DNA from: a virus
Strand: one strand, 5' to 3'
DNA: 39,693 bases
IMG/VR virus record: IMGVR_UViG_3300034071_000175
Location: 1-39,693 of that record
Below, piece by piece: positions 39,129-39,693 of this stretch. The notes below the pieces were generated by a model that was not told where the DNA came from, made no database searches, and saw only the letters and a list, made by a program, of their open reading frames with translations. A program made the translations under genes and the position numbers. How positions within the stretch are numbered: the stretch's first letter is position 1; every line of letters starts with the position of its first letter.

Positions 39129-39599
39129 TTAGGAATTGCGTAGAAGGTGGATAAGTTCATCCATCGAACCCGCGTTATCTAAACGCGTGTTCATATCTAC
39201 GGCTTTGTCTGGAGTCATACCGCCTTGGGTTAAGATATCTTGCTGACGTAATGTCGCAAGGTCTTTCTGCGTATCTTCATTTTGAGTTTCTGGGGTATAG
39301 CCGATTAAATCTCCGTTATCACGGAGCCAAGAATCAATAGATTCCTCTGTGGCATCCTCTACATCTTTCAAAATAAGGCGTGCAGCCTTAGCGTTTACTC
39401 CTTTTTTAGCCAGGACTTCGGAGACAGTTTGTTGCCGTTTTTCCTTGACGAATCCTTCAAGTTGTTCGGTCAGTTCCTTGATACGCTTCTCATCAGCACG
39501 TTTGGCTTTTCTTAGTCTTTTGACTAAAGCATCGCCATCTAGTTGATGTTCAGGTACTTCTACCTCGTCGTCTTCTTCATCCCAGTAGTTGTTGCTCAT
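39129..39599 (-). CDS. Scaffolding-like protein, 156 aa
   Basis: The start MSNNYWDEED at 39599 has AAAGG nine bases upstream; a GTG three codons earlier is possible. The N-terminal 20 residues are very acidic. Residues about 25-55 form a charged coiled coil (LVKRLRKAKRADEKRIKELT). The C-terminal part is helical with LDNAGSMDELIHLL. Acidic/helical proteins of 150-200 aa directly before the capsid gene are typically scaffolds. The gene's 5' end is repeated at the left contig end. Confidence 0.8.
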   Translation of the reverse strand: MSNNYWDEEDDEVEVPEHQLDGDALVKRLRKAKRADEKRIKELTEQLEGFVKEKRQQTVSEVLAKKGVNAKAARLILKDVEDATEESIDSWLRDNGDLIGYTPETQNEDTQKDLATLRQQDILTQGGMTPDKAVDMNTRLDNAGSMDELIHLLRNS

Positions 39600-39693
39600 A
39601 GCAACCACCCTTTCTATTCGTTGTTAGTCGCAAGCCACAGTTCTGCTCAGGGGAGGGCAGGCTGGCTCTTGCTACCAGTCTTGTACACTGCAC
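39540..39693. repeat. Right copy of terminal direct repeat
   Basis: It matches positions 1-154 with one difference (G at 39567 against T at 28). The copy contains the first 20 codons of the scaffold-like gene and about 94 bases of its leader. Confidence 0.95.

Overview
The window looks like one complete genome of a tailed double-stranded DNA phage, probably uncultured. The first 154 bases reappear as the last 154 bases with a single mismatch, so the contig closes into a circle of about 39.5 kb. There is no integrase, excisionase or recognisable repressor and no tRNA gene, so a virulent lifestyle is likely. Several traits point to a Gram-positive, probably actinobacterial host: the lysis genes include an M15-type peptidase and small holins but no spanins; the DnaG-type primase is split into overlapping zinc-finger and TOPRIM genes, as in mycobacteriophages; and there is a sigma-like protein. 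The base composition is AT-leaning, which would fit a low-GC freshwater actinobacterium. That host assignment is inference.

Layout. There are two opposing transcription blocks. The late block is on the minus strand. It starts with the large terminase (12062-13909) and runs leftward through a 319-aa protein, the portal, two small proteins, a giant 1813-aa virion protein and three helical proteins. It then crosses the contig ends into the scaffold-like protein and an N4-gp56-type major capsid protein. After these come a run of tiny basic proteins, an adaptor-like protein, a fibre with an Ala/Ser/Thr stalk, three glycine-rich adhesin-like proteins interleaved with two paralogous small partners, a glycosyltransferase and a large beta-rich tail protein. 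It ends with the lysis genes: a holin-like protein, a 28-aa peptide, an M15 peptidase and a second holin-like protein. The absence of an obvious tape measure or tail tube, together with the giant protein beside the portal, suggests podovirus-like architecture.

The early block (14484-25158) is on the plus strand. A first short unit (a DUF4326 protein, a double zinc-knuckle protein and a 105-aa protein) ends at a strong UUCG-tetraloop terminator. A second unit carries many small genes, several with zinc knuckles, plus a signal-peptide-bearing lytic-transglycosylase-like protein and a DUF932 protein. After another terminator follows the replication and recombination unit: RecB/Cas4-like nuclease, zinc-ribbon protein, RecA/DnaB-fold ATPase, Holliday-junction-resolvase-like nuclease, split primase, DUF1599 protein, sigma-like protein and small zinc ribbons. 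No DNA polymerase and no phage RNA polymerase can be seen, so the phage probably borrows both from the host.

The two blocks diverge from an intergenic control region (13910-14483) holding hairpins, an 18-bp perfect palindrome and candidate promoters. They converge on a bidirectional terminator at 25178-25217. Many genes overlap by TAATG or ATGA junctions, indicating translational coupling. At least thirteen real genes are shorter than 60 codons; they are listed from direct translation.
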